Both the position numbers and the translations under genes were made by a program. Below, one piece after another: positions 58,700 through 64,000 of a stretch of 64,000 nt of DNA. Position 1 is the first letter of the stretch; each line of letters begins with the position of its first letter. Under the pieces are notes generated by a model. It saw only the letters and a program-made list of their open reading frames with translations, was not told where the DNA came from and searched no databases. This DNA is from Bombus terrestris (Eukaryota; Arthropoda; Insecta; Hymenoptera; Apidae), in assembly GCF_910591885.1 (NCBI RefSeq), contig NC_063279.1, forward strand, positions 12,648,001 to 12,712,000, given 5' to 3'.

Positions 58700-61600
58700 T
58701 TACATGCTTATTACTGTCCTAGTTTACAACAGAAAATGCAAAGTTCTGAAATCCAAAGAGAGAAGTAATATCTTGAATGCAATATAAAATGTTTATATGT
58801 TTCGACCTACATAAGAAGTTATTTCCTTTTCAAATATCTTAGTCTGTAACTATAAGTAAGTGACATTTTTCTTTATGTCTACTTATTTAGACTTTCGACC
58901 AACACTTGTCTGTGAGCAACTAAATGGCATAAAAGGCAAGAAAATCAATAAAAATGAAGTAGTAACTCTTTTTCCATATAGATACTCTTCAATTGCTTCA
59001 ACACGGTATTGGTCGACACAGAGGCCAAGGCTTGGTATTGCAACTTACACCAAACAGCCTCTTTGGTGATATCATAAAAATCGGCAAGGTAGCCATAAAA
59101 AACTCGCTCGTATACACCTTCACACACATTTAACCGACTGTAATGCGTCCCTGAGGCATGACACGGGCTTACGACGTTACGTGTGTCACCGCACCGCGAT
59201 TTTCCTGCATTAAACTTTACTTGCGCCGAATGCGTTTAGCAAAAAGATTCGTTCCATGAGAAAGCAACGAAAAGTACCTTCAAGGATTTAATTGCGGACA
59301 CATGAGCTACGATAGGTATGTAAAGTGCTGAGAAAGTTAGAGAATTAAATTTTTTATTGCAGATAAAATTATGAGACTATGGTCCAAGTGGAAGTATGTT
59401 TGTTGTATTTTATTGTAATTGTATCTTAACTCGAATTTCTATGCATACTAACTTCACTTATCAGGATAGCGACATATTTGACGAATTCCTAGCATGTTTA
59501 AGACGCTCCGTATATTTAAACGTATATTTTAATTATTCGTTCCATTGATTTTATTACGTCTATTTGTCTCTTCTTTTTCTCTTCTTATGTATATTTCCCG
59601 CTTCGTTAATTTCCGTTATATCTTTTTGTATCAGAATGTTTATCTGGTAAATAAATAAATATATATGCAGTGGCTACAAAATATATTTGCACAGCGCTGT
59701 ATTTATTATAGAATTTACATAGCAAACGCTATTACAGATACAAAGTGAGACGACAAATTCGATGCATCGATTTTTATCTATCCGGATTTTGCAAATCCAT
59801 TTTCCCAGTGAATAACATGCGTCGAAGTTAAAAAGCCGCTTTAACTTTCGCGCTCGATGGGAGAAAGTTTGCGAGCGGTCAACCAGTCGAGATGTTCGAG
59901 AAATTATCCGTTGTCTCTGGGAAAATATTCCCTCTTCCCTCCGGGGTGAAGGTTTAATTTATGGGTTTTCCGTTGGCGTATGATCGCGTCACGCGGTTAC
60001 AATTTTCTCGAGTTTCAGAGAACTGTGCTCGAAACCTTAGCAAAGAGAGGAATTGATAGTCGTTTTGAGAGTTTAATCGGATTTCAAACTCGTTATTTTA
60101 ACTCGTCCTTTTTGTTGCAATTACGCCTTACGAGTAAACTTTTATCTCTTTGCCTTTTATTGAGTTATTCGGAAAGCACCTAGGGCTTTCTAACAATCGA
60201 TTTATTCTCCTTATACCTTTTATATTATATGAATATTTGATAAGATTTAAAGAAAATTACTTATTATGTAAGGACTTCTGTAAAATGCTCGAATAAACAG
60301 AAATTAGGTAATTAAGTAAGAAAGTAATGAAATAGTAGATAGTTAACTAAGATAGAGAAATAAAGTTACAATACGTGAGTAATATAAAAACGAATGTTTA
60401 ATAAGAATCTGTGTATAATCGATTTTCGATAATTAGCAGATAAATGATCGAAAGTTCGTTAAATCGGAAATTAAAATAATCATCATTCTACCTGTAGAGA
60501 ATAATCTGTATCTCGTTATACATAAAATAATCTATATTTCAAATACAATTTCTTCTATATCTGTTTCTTATAATAATTCTTCAAAATTAATATACATACT
60601 TAATATGATGGTAAAAGTGTCGGCAATTAGACCTGTACAACATTTTAGTATAATCAAATTTGATTCTATTTAGGATGACATGGACAAAGTTGTGGCCCCA
60701 GTGCAACAATTCCACTTGTGGCGGCAGCAATTGCGGTCGCTCACGAAATTACCATTAATTATTGCTTATTGCTAGTTGCTGTTCATTTTAGTATTACAGC
60801 AAAGTTTCGATTTCTGGTTGGTAGGTATTAATTTTCAATTTGAAAACCGAAACCCATAGTTCTCGTTTAATCAAATTGTTTCTGGCCAATGCATCCGTCC
60901 CTCAAGAAACATTTATACGTAATATACGTTTCATACATAATCCATCTTCTCAAATTTTTTATTGAAGCGTGTAATTATTAAGCAAATAAAATTAATATTA
61001 ATCATTAGAAAAATGAGAAGGGAAAGATATATATTTGCTAGGTTTCAAGAAACTTTTATTTTATATTTATCATTGTGTTTAACCATTGTATCTTGCCTAA
61101 TCAAATTGTTTATCAGATTTTGTGAATTACTATCGACAATAGAAAAAAAATGATGAGTAAAAATCATAACGATTATTCCTTTATACTTGCTTGATTTACA
61201 TTATTCCATTTAACTTTATTTATTAAATACCTAATATAACACACATCCACCTGCTAGTCGATTTTTTTACTATTAGGAAAACCAGGCATTGTGTCATATA
61301 TACAAGGCATCAGTATCGAAAATTTAAGACGCAGAAATAGAAAGCATCGTTCTTTCGATCGTGCCTTCACTGAGAGAGCTCTGGTTCCAGGTTATCGTGA
61401 AAAATCGAGGCAGACTGCTGACTTCGGGGTCACCCGGTGCGCCCCATAAAGGCATTATTAATGCAAGCCAATCCCGGTGCGGCGCGGAACGAATTGCCTC
61501 TATAAAATGTAATTTCGGAAGAGTTCCGATACTAAATTTTGAATAGCACCACCGCCTGGATATTTCCATCTCAATGGAGACTCTCGCCCCTGAAAATTTC

Positions 61601-62540
61601 TAAAGCGTGACCCGACGAATCCTTTGTTCTCGCAAGCAAACTGCGAAAGATCGACTGATTTTCGGATAAACCTCCTTCGGCCGCGATTATTTCGCGTGTT
61701 TAACGATATCCATAGCATTACAGGGAGCATTCTTTCAATTTCAACAGACTTGACTTTATTTGCATGTAAATTTCTCTCTTTCTTTGTGCTGGGCGTGGAC
61801 GATGGTCCCTTTTGTAGGCTGCAATGATTAATTTCTTATTGGATCAGAAAATCCAGGAATTTTGGATCGTTCAGCTATTATCTTCCACGTATAATGTCCA
61901 TCCTTTTAAATGTCTTAAGCTGTCTATATTTGTTCTTAACAGGTAGCTTGAAAAGATAATTTCTGATTTCTTAATTTTTCTACCTTAATATTATTTATAT
62001 CGAAGTCTTGCAAGAAAGGAATTATTATTTACTAAATCAACTATACATATATAAATAATAAACTGAAATTTAAATATCTCTATAGGAACATTTCCAAAGA
62101 TCATTTTCAAATCAACGTAACGTAGCAGCAACAGCCCCAAATCCCAACAGCCAACAAAAACTTCTCGCACACTAGAACAACAAGTGACTATCAAAAGTTG
62201 TCAACTAGCAAGCAAGTGCCAATAAGAAACTATCTATTCTGCAAAAATCTTTCTATGTATACACAACGATCAAGTCTAAACGAAACCAAGCCAACCGTCA
62301 GTTGTTTCGATCATCAAACTTCTCAGGAACCAGCAGAATTTTAAAAATACGATTCTAACAAACGAAAATATTCCAACGAGGTTAGGGGTCCATATGTACA
62401 ACACGTGTGATTCTTATTCGTATTCATCTCTCATGTTTCTCTCGCGATTCTCACAAATTACTTTTTACTAATTTTTGCATGGTCACCTCGCATGAATGCG
62501 AAATCGTGTTAATCGTTTTTACAACAACGGTTTAAACGAA
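58700..62540. other. AT-rich non-coding stretch
   Basis: No gene is called. The frames (58860-59069, 59980-60183, 60962-61153 and a group at 61324-61730) lack recognisable domains. The only GC-richer parts are at about 59140-59240 and 61370-61720. One possible Tc1-like end is at 59668. Confidence 0.5.
59668..59700 (+). mobile_element. Possible solo Tc1-like end
   Basis: CAGTGGCTACAAAATATATT followed by TGCACAGCG resembles Tc1-like ends of the form CAGTG(G)CTNCAAAAGTATTTGCACA. No partner was found and the expected TA is altered to TG, so this is tentative. Confidence 0.3.
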
Positions 62541-62549
62541 TTAACGCGT

Positions 62550-62627
62550 TTTATACGAAAGAAGTGTTCTATGACTTTTGAACGTGAGTGTAGCCGTTGA
62601 TCTTCGTAAATAGGAAAAGAAGGATCG
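62550..62627 (+). mobile_element. Tc1-like right-end fragment with shared downstream flank
   Basis: AAGTGTTCTATGACTTTTGA ACGTGAGTG (62562-62590) followed by TA is a right end of the family. Beyond the TA, CGTAAATAGGAAAAGAAGGATCG closely matches 49648-49671 (read as two blocks here). Homology past the terminus means the two loci share more than a transposon end. Confidence 0.55.
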
Positions 62628-62689
62628 ATTCGCGTTATTCTCTTTTCCCCGATAATTCATATAGCCGAATCGGCGAACCGACGACTTAC

Positions 62690-63000
62690 GGTGTTGAGAA
62701 TGGGCCGACATCGCTGTCAAGTCCCGATAACTAGCAGAAAGGACGAATCGATGAATTTCGTAACAGCGAATTTCCGCGGGCAAAGGGTGGCGCGGTGCTC
62801 TTGGGTGGCTGGGGGATGTACTCTGCGAGCAGAGTCGCTGCAAAAGGGGTGTGTAGGTGGTTCGTGAGTGAGGACGAAATCAATAGCGCCGTCGGGTTCA
62901 TAGCGGCGCGCAGGAAGCGTCCTGTAGAAAAGGGACAAATGTAAATAAATTTAAATCAGACCGCTGCTCGCCCGCCTTCGAGAAACCAACGTCACGGATT
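62690..63000. other. GC-rich island, function unknown
   Basis: G- and CpG-rich (CAAAGGGTGGCGCGGTGCTC, GGGTGGCTGGGGGATG). Minus frames 62541-62843 and 62717-62938 overlap out of phase and show no domain. A possible exon edge or regulatory block, not decidable here. Confidence 0.35.
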
Positions 63001-63009
63001 CTACATCCT

Positions 63010-63490
63010 ACCATACTCGTAATGTGTTCGCGTTTCAGGTTTCCATTCTGATTAGTTGATGTATTAACTGTTCTAAGATACTAGATAGACATCAATTCTT
63101 AATCAAAACTTAAGTTTATCGTATTATTAACCCAGATATGCCTGTCACCTTTTCAGAAGAGCGATTGTACCTGATTTGCAATCTTTAGTAATATTTACCG
63201 CTATATTCTTTTATTCGCAGAGATGGTGTATTAAATGAGTAATAGATCGTAATACGAAGACTTAGTAGTATCCGATTAAAAATGTCAATTATTTTGAAAA
63301 ATACCATGTCTAGAATTCTAAAGTTAGACATCTCAATTAAAAATCTACTTTCATTCTCAAACTTCTATGAAAATCACCAACACAGTCACGCTACATCCAA
63401 TTCTCTCAAACATTCCTACACATATATTACTTACATCGTACAATGAGAGGAAGGGGAAACTTCGTCGTGGAATGTCAAAAATCTAGGAGT
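63010..63490. other. AT-rich stretch
   Basis: No gene, repeat or structure is visible. Confidence 0.6.
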
Positions 63491-63499
63491 CTATTCCCA

Positions 63500-64000
63500 T
63501 TGTCTAACCTAACTCCATCGTCTGGCGTCGATCTCGTAGGACAATCGTCATCGTCGCCATTACAAGGCCTCCTGTTCATTAATGCGCATCAGCGCCGATG
63601 AATCTGCTTTCTTTTGATCAGTCACTCCGTCTCGCTCACGGCTACCGCACCGGTCTACGCGTGCCATTACGCTGTCTCTGGTTTTCTTTGTTCGAGTTCT
63701 TGTCCGATTACGAGCGATTCGAAGCACCGAGTCGTCTCGGATAATCGAGAATCTACGAGTAACAGAGGGTGAGGTTAAGGAATCGAGAAAGGGGAAGAAC
63801 GAGATAGAAAGAAGAGGAAGGAACGCGAATCCCTTCTATCATTGCTCCTCGTTCCTCCGGCAATTTCGACGACTAGCAGAGGGGTGCGTCTTCCTGTATT
63901 TTATGGGATGAACGAGGATTTACACAAGGACGCGTGTACGCGAGAATCTTCTTCGAGAAGAAGCCTCGAATCCAGAAACTGTTTGCGCTTAAGGTATCCA
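63500..64000. other. GC-richer edge, possible start of a neighbouring unit
   Basis: Composition changes to CpG-rich, with a purine-rich block at 63758-63822 (GAGAAAGGGGAAGAACGAG and similar). Stops occur in every frame, so it is not one long exon. An untranslated first exon, a promoter or a regulatory island would all fit; the window ends before this can be settled. Confidence 0.35.

Noticed and set aside
1..64000. Search for bacterial, viral, CRISPR, rRNA and known insect microRNA sequences
   Set aside because: Reading both strands I recognised none; conserved microRNA seeds I know (let-7, miR-1, miR-2, miR-8, miR-9, miR-184, miR-276 and others) were not seen. A covariance-model search could still find something.

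Overview
The window looks like nuclear DNA of an insect, most likely a hymenopteran and plausibly a bee. It is AT-rich, CpG is not depleted, and GA/CT and TA microsatellites are scattered through it. Several short degenerate DNA transposons of the mariner, Tc1/Tc3 and piggyBac types common in insects are present. Nothing is prokaryotic: there are no operons, ribosome binding sites, CRISPR array, insertion sequence, rRNA or recognisable tRNA. The species call is an inference from texture and transposon types, not from an identified gene.

I found no protein-coding gene that I can support. Open frames are short (the longest is 219 codons), overlap one another on both strands, and follow base composition: CT-rich or GA-rich stretches stay open because they lack stop codons. 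None shows a recognisable domain except a broken Tc3-like transposase at about 56.6-56.96 kb. The window is therefore best read as a gene desert, either a long intron or the intergenic flank of a gene outside it.

Layout. 0-8.8 kb: AT-rich, with a diverged internal duplication at 2.1-2.9 kb and a GA microsatellite at 5.9 kb. 8.8-9.25 kb: a 212-bp fold-back mariner-type MITE followed by a Tc1-like right-end fragment. 9.3-31.5 kb: AT-rich DNA alternating with GC-richer islands near 9.7, 10.4, 15.8, 19.2, 22.9, 28.1-28.9 and 31.1 kb, with purine-rich and pyrimidine-rich tracts at 18.1-18.4 and 24.2-24.5 kb. 31.6-34.8 kb: Tc1-like end fragments, one apparently holding an 81-bp mariner mini-element. 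38-42 kb: piggyBac-like pieces with sub-terminal palindromes. 42-50 kb: GC- or CT-rich islands in AT-rich DNA. 50-58.7 kb: another Tc1-like left end, a degenerate ~50-bp minisatellite, a candidate TIR element, the decayed Tc3-like element (56.3-58.1 kb) and a second mariner-type MITE. 58.7-64 kb: AT-rich, ending in a GC-rich edge that may belong to the next functional unit.

The strongest unexplained pattern is a family of right-end sequences with the core GAACGNGAGTGTA. It occurs seven times across 53 kb, always in the same orientation among the copies I found. I saw no new biological system; the notable material is transposon archaeology, a few perfect hairpins, and GC-richer islands that could be regulatory.
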